Positions 1 to 8,182 are shown, numbered from the stretch's first letter. The stretch: 13,777 bases of DNA from Coriobacteriia bacterium (GCA_009779395.1 WREJ01000015.1:1-13777); one strand, 5' to 3'. Translations and numbers: made by a program. Notes: generated by a model not told the origin, from the sequence alone.

Positions 1-3000
1 CTGTCATATTCGGTAAGGTCAAATACTATATCTGCAGCACCCTCTTCAGAGACCTCAGTTACATTTCCAACTTCGTCATATTTAACTGTCTCTTCACCCT
101 TGATATCACTGTCGTCAAAAGCAATTTCGCGTCCCAGTGTGTCAAATCTGCGATCAATGCGAGAGATTTCTTCTCCGCAGGGTGCTAAAAAGCGTGTCGC
201 TTTGTTGTTGCCACTTAGGTCATAGTCCTCTTCTATCCAATCGTGCTTGCCTGAAAGATTCGTGCTTGTTTTGTAGCTTTCACTTACACGCGCGGCACTG
301 TCATAGACGATGTGTTGTGTAACACCATCTGCTGTTGTTTGTGCAGTCATGCGACCAGCAATGTCATAGTCCATTTGAGTAGTAGTACCAAGCGGCATAA
401 TTTGTTCTATGTGATTGCCAAAATCATCAAACTCATCAAAAGTTATGATGTCTTGCGGTGCTGTATGAGCAGAAAGCTGCACGCCTTTGTGAACAGTTTT
501 TTGCGGCATGCCATTAGGTGCGTGGTCTGTATACTGGATGGTCTCCCACTCAAACTCGTCTTCAATTTGGCGAATAGCACGCCTAGTCTGTATGAGATTG
601 CTGTCTGCGTTATAGCTGTATTCAGTTCTTGCGCGCTTACCTGATGTTCCTACCAGGCGCTCTTCGACACTCAGACGTCCTTTTGTATCATAAGAAAACC
701 AGCTAACTCCTCTGCCAGCATCGATGGTCTTGATAAGCTCATTATCTTTGTTGTAGAAATACTCTTCGTGTCCACCATATCTATTGCTGTGATTGATTAA
801 GTTGCCCCATCTGTCATAGGTAAAAAGCTCTTCTATGATTTGTGTTGTTGTCTCTTTTCTGCCATAAGAAACTTTATTGTTGCTGTCAAAGCTTGCTACA
901 GTAGGTGCTTGCGTGCCAATCATCTGATTTTCGGCATTGTAGCGAAGATGTACTCCCTCTTGTGCTTTGTCAGAAATACTTGCCCAGACCGTTTGTTTGG
1001 CAAGGTTAGTCAGATACTCAAAGCGTTCGTATCCTGCTTCAAAACCTCTTTCAGCACTCTGTGAGCCTCGCTCAAGGATGGTACGCCTAACGGTAGGGTC
1101 AGCAGTAGACTCAAAAGTCAAGGTATGCCGCCTGGGAGGCACATCATTTGCTGTGTGCTCGACACTCAGTGATGAAGTGTCGTAGTCAATGCTTACCGTA
1201 TCACCTTCAGTGCTTACAGAGACCAGAAGGGATCCGTCCATGCTGTAGTGACGTGTTATAGCGGCTGATGTATTGGGGTAAGCATGTACCGAAAGGCTGT
1301 CTGTTGCTTTGCTATACGTTACTTTGCGCTGTCCAGCTTGTGTTATGTACTGGGCGTCAATTTCATTTTTGTAAAGGTCACGCGCTTGAAGAACAATGCT
1401 TCGTTCATTGTGTGCGGTAATAATGACAATGCCACCACTTATGTCATAGCTGGTACGCCTGCCCTGGCGGTCTTCCTCGTAAAGTAAAGTGCCTGTTGCC
1501 TGATCAAAGACCTTAGTACGTCCGTCATAGTATCTCAGTTCAAAAAGTCCTGGCTCATTTATTGTTATCAGGCGGCATCCTGCATCGTCGTGTACATACT
1601 CTTCGCTTTCTTCTCCGGGAAAGTACACAAGTGTTGCTTGCATGCCATTAGGAGTAAAAAAGATATCGTCTGCTGTGCGCTTGAAGCTGTAGTATTTACC
1701 TTCAGGACTTAGGTAAAGGGCAGCTTCACTGCTAAGCTCTATGTTTTCTTCAAAGCCAAACATCCAGCCTTCGGGTAAGAAATTACTTTCAAAACTGCCA
1801 TCACTTAAGTGCGTACGAACAAGAGCTGCGACAGGCCCGGGACTATCTATGATAAGGTCTGTGGCAAGTAGGCGTGTAGCAGGCTCTGCCAAAGCACCTT
1901 CAACTACTTCTCCTGCAATTTCTGCAAGGGGCTCATAACTTCTTTGTGCTGCATCACTTACTCGTACCGTGCGGTTTTCTAAAGTAGGATTAACTTGTGC
2001 GCTAACTTGTGTTATGTGTGGCGTTTCAAAATCTGAATAGGGAGCAACCCGAAAGCGATGGAAAGTATCATTGTCGTGTGCTCTTCCCTTTGTTTTTTGG
2101 TAAAGCGGACGTGGGTCATCGCGAAAATCAAGACCGGGACCTCGGTACGAGACTATACCTGCCTGGTCAAGTTGTCCTGACACAAAGCGGTGGTGAACTT
2201 TGTCAAAAGCAAGAGAAACTGTTCTGTCAGCTGGCTGCGTATCAACATGCCACTGATTTGAAATCTGTCCTGTTGCAACACTGACCTTAGTTACTCTACG
2301 CTCGCCACCCCACTCGTAAAAGTAGAAGTTTATCCCGTCAGTTGCAAAGCCGTTGAGGTTTGTATAGGCGGACTGAGAGGTCAGTGCGACTGTTCTATCA
2401 CTTACGAAAGTACCGCTACTGTCATAGGTACGTACAATAATGTTTTGGCTAGTTGATGCTCTTCCTGCTGAATAGATGTAGTTGCCACACGAAGCAAGCA
2501 GTATATCGCTGCTCGGTCCGCTCACATCTTGAGCAGTGTGACGGCCCAAAGGCGGCCTTGAAAGGGTGAGAGTTACTGGCACTGCTCTATCCATAATAGA
2601 ACTTAAGACAAAGCCAGAAATGTCAGCAGTTCCTGCACTGACACGTGTTGTTTGACCGCAATATAAGATGCCATCAAGTACAAAGGCTGAGCGTGCATTA
2701 GAGCCCGGAAGAGTTGTAGCAATACGTCTGCCGCTGCTGTAGGTAGGAAGTGTGTCTGTCATGCCTGTCTTTTTAAACTGCAGCCACTGGTCAGGACCTG
2801 GACTTACTCCCCACTTTTTGACATACATGTCAGTACCATCAAAAGCAACAACACCTGCACCTACAGGACTTATCCCAGCCCCTGGTGGATAGACAAGGGC
2901 TGTTCGTGAAAGTTTTGATTCATCAGAAGGAGTATTTGCACCAATGAGGGTGTTTACGCCAGTGTCTTGTGTGTATCCTGCTATTTCACTGTCTGAGGGA

Positions 3001-4778
3001 TAGGCACCACTTCCTGCACTTGACCAGCTAGTAGAAGTTCTGCCGACTGTTTTTCCGACCACTTGGTATTCGTTGCCATCAAAAGCATAGATGAGATAAC
3101 CTCTGGCGTGAGCATCTGCATTCCAGCTTAAGTTTATTATGCCGCGACCTTGTTCTGCTCTGTCGTTTAAGTTGAGATTACCATCTATGTCAACTTCTCT
3201 AAACCACTCACTTGAAGGCTCTGTCGTATAACTAAGACCCGTCACATTTTTGATGTCAGGGTAAAAGACAATGCGCATAGTTGGCTGAGATGAGCCATGC
3301 CTGACTGAGCGATACCGTCTCCAGTGTGTGGTATTTTGAGAGCCATTTTCACTTTGATAGAGGATAAAGCCTGGTATTGTCTGACCGGCAGCAATACGTG
3401 TGCGCAGGCGTGGTGCTACATCAAAAGGTACTTCTTGTACGCGCGTTGTTGTGGTAAAGTTTGCGATATTCCAGGCAGCAGCACCTGGCATATTGTTCCA
3501 GGTATCATTTGCTGCAGGTGCACGTGTAGCATCAGCAATGTAGGTTATTGCAGAGCCATTAACATAGTACTGGTGGTATTGATGGACACGCACAATAGCA
3601 CTATCAATGCGCGATCCTGCCAAGTTAGGGATAGCAAAGCGCAAATGTCCGCGGTTATGTCCGGTAGTTGCATCAAAGTAACCAACGCGCATCTCTGCTG
3701 TATTGGAATACGAGTTAGTGGGATAGCGAGAGGTCGTCCAATTATCAAAGGCTGCTGGGTCGTTAAATGATTGAGTCTTGAGGATTATAGGCGGGTCAAT
3801 GCGCACTGGCCAGACTCTTTGTGCGTCCCTTATCCAGTCTGCGTCTACTGCAGCACGCAAAGTAGCAAAGTTCTCGCCACTCTCAACAAGTTCCCACTGT
3901 GCATTGTCACAGGCTGCAAACTCACCAAGTTTTTCATCAAAGTTACTGTCGTGTACGATAAGTTGACCAATGTCTAGTACAATCTCGTCACTTTGTAGGC
4001 ACACAAGGTGAAAGTCTTGTGTCTGCACATCTTGAGTCAGCTTAAGCCCTTCAAAGGTAAGGCGAAAATCAAAGGTATGTTCTGTAGTAGGAGCAGTCAG
4101 TATCAAAGTTTCTTTTATTCCCCACCACAGTGCCTGATACTCGATGTCTTTTCCTGGAGCTATGTCAGCAAAGTAAGCAATGTCGCCCATAATAAGGGGA
4201 AGTGTAGGGGATGTGTTCGCATATCCTAGAGACAGGCGCCAACTACCTGCCGAAAGACTGAGCTTGCCACTATCCCCAAAAGAAGCAACAGCAACATTTT
4301 CACTTGTTGAAAGGGTGCTATACCCGCCAAAAGTCATACTGGTTTCAGCAGAGGGTATGAGGTTTGTTGCCAGGTCAATGTAGCGACCACGCTCATCTTT
4401 GAAGTGTACTGGTCTGGCTCCCACGATGGTCTCGAAATAGCCGTCACTTAACTGATAGATCTTAGCTGTCTGGCTGCGCTCGCTTAAAAGTTCGCGCACA
4501 GGAACAGCATTTTCATCACGTACTGGACCAAACTCCTGCGAAAAATCTGCAGGAAGAAGACTCTCATAGGGGGCTGCAAAAGTACCCTCTTCAGAAATCT
4601 CTGCAAGCGAAGGACTGCTTGCAGGACTTGTTAGCGCAAATCGTGTGTCAGGATCAATTTCTGTATCGCTGGCAAAGACTGCCGTGGGAAAAATGGTAAA
4701 TGAAAGAGCAAAGACGAGGAAAAACGCTGTAATGCGCAGAGGAAGTGCACGAGTACTGTGCACTTGGCTATATTCCAT
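1..4778 (-). CDS. Secreted WapA-like RHS/YD-repeat protein with DNRLRE domain, 3' end outside window
   Basis: The frame is open from ATG 4778 to base 1, giving at least 1592 residues. Residues 1-36 form a Sec signal peptide (Arg-containing n-region, hydrophobic core, likely cut after AVFA). About 334-506 match a DNRLRE-type domain (start KTQSFND, end MRIVFY). About 512-606 are fibronectin-III-like (INLSWNADAHARGYLIYAFD). About 640-885 look like repeated beta-propeller-style blades. From about 970 an RHS shell begins (GWMFGFEENI), followed by YD repeats such as YDTKGRLSVEE, YDIAGRMTAQT and YDEVGNVTEVS. RHS proteins of this type form a cage around a C-terminal toxin and are exported for contact-dependent competition; that tip and its immunity gene would lie left of base 1. 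GTG 4790, overlapping the upstream TAG, is an alternative start. The 11-base gap suggests translational coupling to the chaperone gene. Family is sure; toxin function is inferred. Confidence 0.9.
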   Translation of the reverse strand, partial: MEYSQVHSTRALPLRITAFFLVFALSFTIFPTAVFASDTEIDPDTRFALTSPASSPSLAEISEEGTFAAPYESLLPADFSQEFGPVRDENAVPVRELLSERSQTAKIYQLSDGYFETIVGARPVHFKDERGRYIDLATNLIPSAETSMTFGGYSTLSTSENVAVASFGDSGKLSLSAGSWRLSLGYANTSPTLPLIMGDIAYFADIAPGKDIEYQALWWGIKETLILTAPTTEHTFDFRLTFEGLKLTQDVQTQDFHLVCLQSDEIVLDIGQLIVHDSNFDEKLGEFAACDNAQWELVESGENFATLRAAVDADWIRDAQRVWPVRIDPPIILKTQSFNDPAAFDNWTTSRYPTNSYSNTAEMRVGYFDATTGHNRGHLRFAIPNLAGSRIDSAIVRVHQYHQYYVNGSAITYIADATRAPAANDTWNNMPGAAAWNIANFTTTTRVQEVPFDVAPRLRTRIAAGQTIPGFILYQSENGSQNTTHWRRYRSVRHGSSQPTMRIVFYPDIKNVTGLSYTTEPSSEWFREVDIDGNLNLNDRAEQGRGIINLSWNADAHARGYLIYAFDGNEYQVVGKTVGRTSTSWSSAGSGAYPSDSEIAGYTQDTGVNTLIGANTPSDESKLSRTALVYPPGAGISPVGAGVVAFDGTDMYVKKWGVSPGPDQWLQFKKTGMTDTLPTYSSGRRIATTLPGSNARSAFVLDGILYCGQTTRVSAGTADISGFVLSSIMDRAVPVTLTLSRPPLGRHTAQDVSGPSSDILLASCGNYIYSAGRASTSQNIIVRTYDSSGTFVSDRTVALTSQSAYTNLNGFATDGINFYFYEWGGERRVTKVSVATGQISNQWHVDTQPADRTVSLAFDKVHHRFVSGQLDQAGIVSYRGPGLDFRDDPRPLYQKTKGRAHDNDTFHRFRVAPYSDFETPHITQVSAQVNPTLENRTVRVSDAAQRSYEPLAEIAGEVVEGALAEPATRLLATDLIIDSPGPVAALVRTHLSDGSFESNFLPEGWMFGFEENIELSSEAALYLSPEGKYYSFKRTADDIFFTPNGMQATLVYFPGEESEEYVHDDAGCRLITINEPGLFELRYYDGRTKVFDQATGTLLYEEDRQGRRTSYDISGGIVIITAHNERSIVLQARDLYKNEIDAQYITQAGQRKVTYSKATDSLSVHAYPNTSAAITRHYSMDGSLLVSVSTEGDTVSIDYDTSSLSVEHTANDVPPRRHTLTFESTADPTVRRTILERGSQSAERGFEAGYERFEYLTNLAKQTVWASISDKAQEGVHLRYNAENQMIGTQAPTVASFDSNNKVSYGRKETTTQIIEELFTYDRWGNLINHSNRYGGHEEYFYNKDNELIKTIDAGRGVSWFSYDTKGRLSVEERLVGTSGKRARTEYSYNADSNLIQTRRAIRQIEDEFEWETIQYTDHAPNGMPQKTVHKGVQLSAHTAPQDIITFDEFDDFGNHIEQIMPLGTTTQMDYDIAGRMTAQTTADGVTQHIVYDSAARVSESYKTSTNLSGKHDWIEEDYDLSGNNKATRFLAPCGEEISRIDRRFDTLGREIAFDDSDIKGEETVKYDEVGNVTEVSEEGAADIVFDLTEYD
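4743..4765 (-). repeat. Perfect 8-bp inverted repeat in the signal-peptide codons of the RHS gene
   Basis: The arms AAGTGCAC (4743-4750) and GTGCACTT (4758-4765) are perfect reverse complements separated by 7 bases. On the mRNA they would form a hairpin starting about ten bases after the ATG, within codons 5-12. Such a stem could dampen translation or be a DNA dyad, but it may simply be chance. Confidence 0.4.
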
Positions 4779-4789
4779 TTGTCTGTCCA

Positions 4790-5431
4790 CTATCTTAGCT
4801 GTGCGAGTAGTAGCTCTATTGCCTCTGCTCGCTTTTTGCCCAACAAATCTGCCAGAACCTGCTGCTTTGCATCACCAAAGTCACTGGGATAAAAAGACTG
4901 GTTGGCTTCAAAGTGACTTTGTATTTGTGCAGCAGCAATGTCTTGTTCACTTACAAGGCTTTTGGCAAGTTCATTAATGATGAGGTTTTCAGCAAGCCTG
5001 TCTTTGATTGCTTGTTCTGTGACGTTTTGCTCACTTAGGAACAGTTCATATTCTTCGTCTGTGCCAATACCTGCCCTAATAGCAGCAAAGCTTAGGGCAA
5101 GTTGCTCATCAACGTCTGTGATGCCACGTGCCTGCGCCTCTTGAACCAGCAATCTTCGCTCGGCAATATTTTGGCGCATGCGCTGGGCGAGCTCAGCGGC
5201 AGAAAGTGTTGCGTACTCTCCGGCAAACAGTTCGGGACTGTGCGTTTTTAGATAGGCAATTTCTGTGTCAACTTCATCTTGGGTGATTGCATCAGTACGG
5301 CCAATGCCAGGAATCGAAAGGTCAAAAAGAAAGACGCCCAGGGCGCCCAAAAGAACTATACAGGTAATACTTCCAACAAGAACAGCTACGATAGGTGGTT
5401 TCAGCCTTGAAACAGTGCGTTCCTTCTGCAT
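4790..5431 (-). CDS. Membrane-anchored SurA/PrsA-like chaperone without PPIase domain
   Basis: This 213-residue protein has a short basic N-terminus, one membrane segment at about 13-37 (ending LGVFLFDL), and then a helical extracytoplasmic part. Residues about 48-175 resemble the SurA N-terminal chaperone domain: a start like AITQDEVDTEI, a central RRLLVQEAQARGITDVDEQL stretch, and a helix ending LAENLIINELAK. The last helix (QQVLADLLGKKRAEAIELLL) is the element that in PrsA/SurA follows the parvulin PPIase domain; here the PPIase domain is absent, so a pure holdase role is likely. The start is ATG 5431 with a weak AGG upstream. It precedes the RHS gene by 11 bases on the same strand, which suggests it handles that secreted giant during or after Sec export. 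Family assignment is fairly sure; the client is inferred. Confidence 0.78.
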   Translation of the reverse strand: MQKERTVSRLKPPIVAVLVGSITCIVLLGALGVFLFDLSIPGIGRTDAITQDEVDTEIAYLKTHSPELFAGEYATLSAAELAQRMRQNIAERRLLVQEAQARGITDVDEQLALSFAAIRAGIGTDEEYELFLSEQNVTEQAIKDRLAENLIINELAKSLVSEQDIAAAQIQSHFEANQSFYPSDFGDAKQQVLADLLGKKRAEAIELLLAQLR

Positions 5432-5600
5432 TTCTTATAGCCTGTCTTGTCCCTCACCAGCAGTAATCGTGTCACGAGTGCTATCAGATGCACCTTGCAG
5501 GTGAAATTGATACTGGCAAGTAGCATATCAGACTTTGCCCGAAGCTGAAAGGAAATTTTTGAAAAAACATTCGAATTTTCTTGAGATCTTTGGCAAGTAC
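5432..5600. other. Intergenic leader of the chaperone/RHS operon
   Basis: No gene is supported here. The chaperone/RHS promoter should lie in this stretch on the minus strand. TATGCT (5522-5527) could be a -10 element, but it has only a poor -35 partner near 5544-5550. A run of six T on the minus strand (about 5561-5566) lies downstream of the hairpin at 5601-5618, though too far for a canonical intrinsic terminator. Confidence 0.35.
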
Positions 5601-5633
5601 TCCAGGCTCCGACCTGGAATCTCTGCACAAGGT
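5601..5633. repeat. REP-like palindromic repeat, copy A, at the 3' end of the NfnB-like gene
   Basis: A 6-bp stem TCCAGG/CCTGGA (5601-5618) is followed by TCTCTGCACAAGGT, which ends at the base next to the stop codon of the NfnB-like gene. A related copy sits at 13307-13340 in the same orientation and also directly behind a stop codon. The shared pattern is CCAGRCTC, GAYCTGG and an identical 14-base tail. It may act as transcript end or 3' stabiliser for the nfn operon. Confidence 0.6.
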
Positions 5634-7121
5634 TTAGCTACAAATTACGTGATACTTATCTATGGCTATAGCTGCTGCTTTTCCTGCCCCCATCGCCTCG
5701 ATAACCGTCGCTGCTCCTGTCACTATGTCGCCGCCGGCAAATATGCGCGGGTTCGAGGTACGACCGTCTTCGTCGATTATCAGATAGCCTTGCTGGCAGA
5801 CGGCAACGTCTGCGACTTCGCGCAAATGCGGGTGAGCAAGGGTACCAATTGCACTGATGACAGTGTCGCAGTTTTGGACGTACTCTTCCCCTTGCTGAGG
5901 AATAGGACGACGCCTGCCGCTTGCGTCAGCATGACCAAGCTGCATTTTTTGCAGCGCAATGCCGGTGACCCAGCCGTCTTTGCCGATGACTTCAAGCGGG
6001 GATGCCAGCTCGACCAGCTGCACACCTTCTTGAATGGCGTGTTCGATTTCTTCATCGCGGGCGGGCATTTCTGCCTGCGTTCTGCGGTAAGTCAAGATGA
6101 CCTGGCTGGCACCCAGGCGCAGTGCCGTGCGCGCCGCGTCCATGGCAACGTTTCCGCCGCCGACAACAAGCACCTGGCGACCACGCATGATGGGCGTATC
6201 CCATTTAGGGAACTCGTAGGCACGCATCAGGTTGACGCGGGTCAGAAACTCATTTGCCGAGTACACACCGTTTAGGTTCTCGCCGGGCACATTCATAAAG
6301 CGTGGCAGCCCCGCGCCGACACCAATAAACACAGCAGCAAAGCCTTCTGCAAGCAGTTCTTCGCAGCTGGCGATGGCACCAATGGGCGCGTTCAAATGAA
6401 AGGTCACGCGCGATTTACGCAGCGTCTCGATTTCATCTGCAAGGATAAAGTTCGGCAGGCGAAATTCGGGGATGCCGTAGGCAAGCACGCCCCCCGGTTC
6501 ATGCAGGGCTTCAAAAACTTCAACATGGTAGCCGCGCAAAGAGAGTTCTCCGGCACAGGCAAGTCCTGCTGGCCCCGAACCCACAACGGCAACGCGCGTA
6601 TTTTTGCAGGGGTGCGGAGTAGTCGTGTTGCGCTGATGAGGGGGACGAAAACGGTCCCAGTCGGCAAGAAAACGCTCGAGCCTGCCAATCGCTACGGGCT
6701 CACCCCGCTTGGCAAGGACACACTTTGCTTCGCACTGCGTTTCTTGTGGACAGACTCTGCCACAGACGGCGGGTAGCGCGTTGCGTTCTTTTAGCAGCGA
6801 CACCGCCAGAGAAAGATCACCAGCAATCATCGCGGCAATGAAGTCCCGAATACGCACCTCGACGGGGCAGCCTGCCTCGCAGGGGGCATTTTTGCACTGC
6901 AGGCAGCGCTGCGCCTCGGCGATTGCCTGCTCAAAGGTATAGCCCAGATTGACCTCGTCAAAGTTGTTGATGCGCGTCTCTGCGGGTTGTGCTGCCATCG
7001 CATGACGGGGTTCACGCGAGGTCACCGGACGTGTGGGTCGTGCCGCCGGTGTCACAAGCGCTGTGCGCGGCAGTTCGCGCGCCTGCTTTTTGCTGTCAGC
7101 AGCGTGGCTGTTGTCAGTCAT
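5634..7121 (-). CDS. nfnB: NfnB/GltA-like NADPH-linked flavo-iron-sulfur oxidoreductase subunit
   Basis: The 495-residue protein has the layout of glutamate synthase small subunit, sulfide dehydrogenase alpha and NfnB proteins. An Arg/Pro/Ala-rich extension of about 40 residues comes first. Two cysteine groups for [4Fe-4S] clusters follow: C73, C76, C81, C85 and C120, C124, C130, C134. Then come an FAD Rossmann motif (VVGSGPAGLA, about 179-188), an NADP-binding motif (VVGGGNVAMDAA, about 319-330) and the terminal FAD motif (FAGGDIVTGAATVIEAMGAG, about 461-480). Because an NfnA-like gene overlaps it by 8 bases upstream, an electron-bifurcating NADH-dependent ferredoxin:NADP oxidoreductase is the best role. 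Sulfide dehydrogenase (SudA) or a free GltA are alternatives; no large GOGAT subunit is in the window. A palindromic repeat follows the stop directly. Function assignment moderately sure, family very sure. Confidence 0.9.
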   Translation of the reverse strand: MTDNSHAADSKKQARELPRTALVTPAARPTRPVTSREPRHAMAAQPAETRINNFDEVNLGYTFEQAIAEAQRCLQCKNAPCEAGCPVEVRIRDFIAAMIAGDLSLAVSLLKERNALPAVCGRVCPQETQCEAKCVLAKRGEPVAIGRLERFLADWDRFRPPHQRNTTTPHPCKNTRVAVVGSGPAGLACAGELSLRGYHVEVFEALHEPGGVLAYGIPEFRLPNFILADEIETLRKSRVTFHLNAPIGAIASCEELLAEGFAAVFIGVGAGLPRFMNVPGENLNGVYSANEFLTRVNLMRAYEFPKWDTPIMRGRQVLVVGGGNVAMDAARTALRLGASQVILTYRRTQAEMPARDEEIEHAIQEGVQLVELASPLEVIGKDGWVTGIALQKMQLGHADASGRRRPIPQQGEEYVQNCDTVISAIGTLAHPHLREVADVAVCQQGYLIIDEDGRTSNPRIFAGGDIVTGAATVIEAMGAGKAAAIAIDKYHVICS

Positions 7122-8175
7122 GGAGCACTACCTCCTCCCCGTCCTGGACCTTATCCTGGGCCTTGTCCTGCACATCAAAGCAGTCGCAGTTGTCGTGCAG
7201 ACGCTGCTGTTCTTGCTGCCACATGCTGTAGGACAGTCGCTCGTCGTCCAGATAGCTACGCTGGCGCGACATCAGTTCTTCCCAGTCGACACCTGCCGCG
7301 GGGAAGTCAGGACCATCAACGCAGGCAAACTTTGTCTGCCCGTCAATGCTGACCCGGCAGGCACCGCACATACCCGTGCCATCAACCATCAGCGGGTTCA
7401 GGCTGACCGTAGCCGGCACACCAGCCTGTAGTGCTGTTGCAGCGGCAAATTTCATCATAATCGCCGGCCCAACAATCAGCGCGTGGTCGGCGCGCCACCC
7501 ATCTGCTGCCTTGCTGCTAGCGTCAGCACAGCACAACTCTTCAAGGGGAGCGGTGACCAGACCCGTGCGACCGGCACTGCCGTCGTCAGTGGTAATAATC
7601 AGTTCTTGCAGGGGCAGGGCGCGCAGTTCATCCAGCAAAATCAGCAAGTCGGCTGTTCGTGCACCCACAATAACGCGCACCGAGCACTCTGCCTGACACA
7701 AAGCACGCGCAACGGGATAGGCAACGGCAGTTCCTACACCACCGCCGACAACAACAATGTTTTTGCCAAAGGGTGTTGCAGTCGGGCGACTGCTGTCTAT
7801 GTGTCGGTCGCCGCCTAAAGTCGGGCGACTGCTGTCTGTGTGTCGGTCGCCCAAGGTCGGGCGACCGAGGGGACCTGCCAAGTCCTGGAGGCGCTCTCCT
7901 ACTTGCAATTGAGACAAAAGTGCTGTTGTTTTGCCGACCACCATAAAGATAAAGCGAAACCAACCCTCGTCGCGTGACCAGTCGCTAAAGGTAAAGGGGA
8001 CGCGTTCGCCGCGGGGGCAGGCGCGCAGCATAAAGAACTGACCCGCCTGACATTTGGCAGCAATACGTGGCTCAAAGACGGTCATCTCGATGATGCCCTC
8101 GGCAAGCTGGCGTTTTGCAAGTATTTTGTTGCCCTGTGGTGTGCGCGAGCGCACATCCGTAGTTTGTGTGAACAT
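7114..8175 (-). CDS. nfnA: NfnA-like FAD/NAD-binding [2Fe-2S] oxidoreductase subunit with in-frame repeat insertion
   Basis: Starting at ATG 8175, which has AAAGGAA seven bases upstream, the protein has 353 residues; the longer start at 8235 lacks such a site. It matches the sulfide/dihydroorotate-dehydrogenase-like family: FAD motif RVPFTF (58-63), NAD-domain motif VVVGGGVG (141-148), and a C-terminal [2Fe-2S] site with D265, C270, C273 and C285. An Asp in the first position is the known NfnA pattern. It would pair with the downstream, overlapping NfnB-like protein to couple NADH and reduced ferredoxin to NADP. Residues 108-132 are an extra 25-residue tandem repeat absent from ordinary relatives; without them the text reads GPLGRPTATPFGKN, the usual family spacing. 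The tail holds a VQDK/AQDK/VQDG repeat and is about 25 residues longer than usual. No convincing promoter was found; TATACT at 8273-8278 (minus) lacks a -35. Confidence 0.88.
   Translation of the reverse strand: MFTQTTDVRSRTPQGNKILAKRQLAEGIIEMTVFEPRIAAKCQAGQFFMLRACPRGERVPFTFSDWSRDEGWFRFIFMVVGKTTALLSQLQVGERLQDLAGPLGRPTLGDRHTDSSRPTLGGDRHIDSSRPTATPFGKNIVVVGGGVGTAVAYPVARALCQAECSVRVIVGARTADLLILLDELRALPLQELIITTDDGSAGRTGLVTAPLEELCCADASSKAADGWRADHALIVGPAIMMKFAAATALQAGVPATVSLNPLMVDGTGMCGACRVSIDGQTKFACVDGPDFPAAGVDWEELMSRQRSYLDDERLSYSMWQQEQQRLHDNCDCFDVQDKAQDKVQDGEEVVLHD
7781..7855 (-). repeat. Two-unit palindromic in-frame insertion inside the NfnA-like gene
   Basis: Two 32-base blocks, 7781-7812 and 7820-7851, agree at 31 of 32 positions (A7799 versus G7838). 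The next GTCGGGCGAC at 7856-7865 belongs to the native GRPT codons and resembles the unit's end, like a target duplication. Units are 39 and 36 bp, so frame is kept; they encode LGGDRHIDSSRPT and LGDRHTDSSRPT. The second block is bracketed by GGGCGAC and GTCGCCC, a 7-bp stem with a 16-base loop. This resembles Rickettsia-type palindromic elements that insert into coding genes, but whether other copies exist cannot be told from here. Confidence 0.75.
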
Positions 8176-8182
8176 TTCTTGA

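Noticed and set aside
3324..3770. Plus-strand open frame of 148 codons and other frames within 1-4700
   Set aside because: They are antisense to the continuous RHS frame, are Cys-rich in a way typical of shadow translations, and lack ribosome binding sites.
5535..6275. Plus-strand open frame of 246 codons
   Set aside because: It lies opposite the well-supported NfnB-like gene and its translation shows no recognisable domain; it is a shadow frame in GC-rich sequence.
7781..7866. Short repeats that could be taken for a CRISPR array
   Set aside because: The spacing between units is only four to seven bases, far below spacer length, and the units are translated in frame inside a conserved gene.
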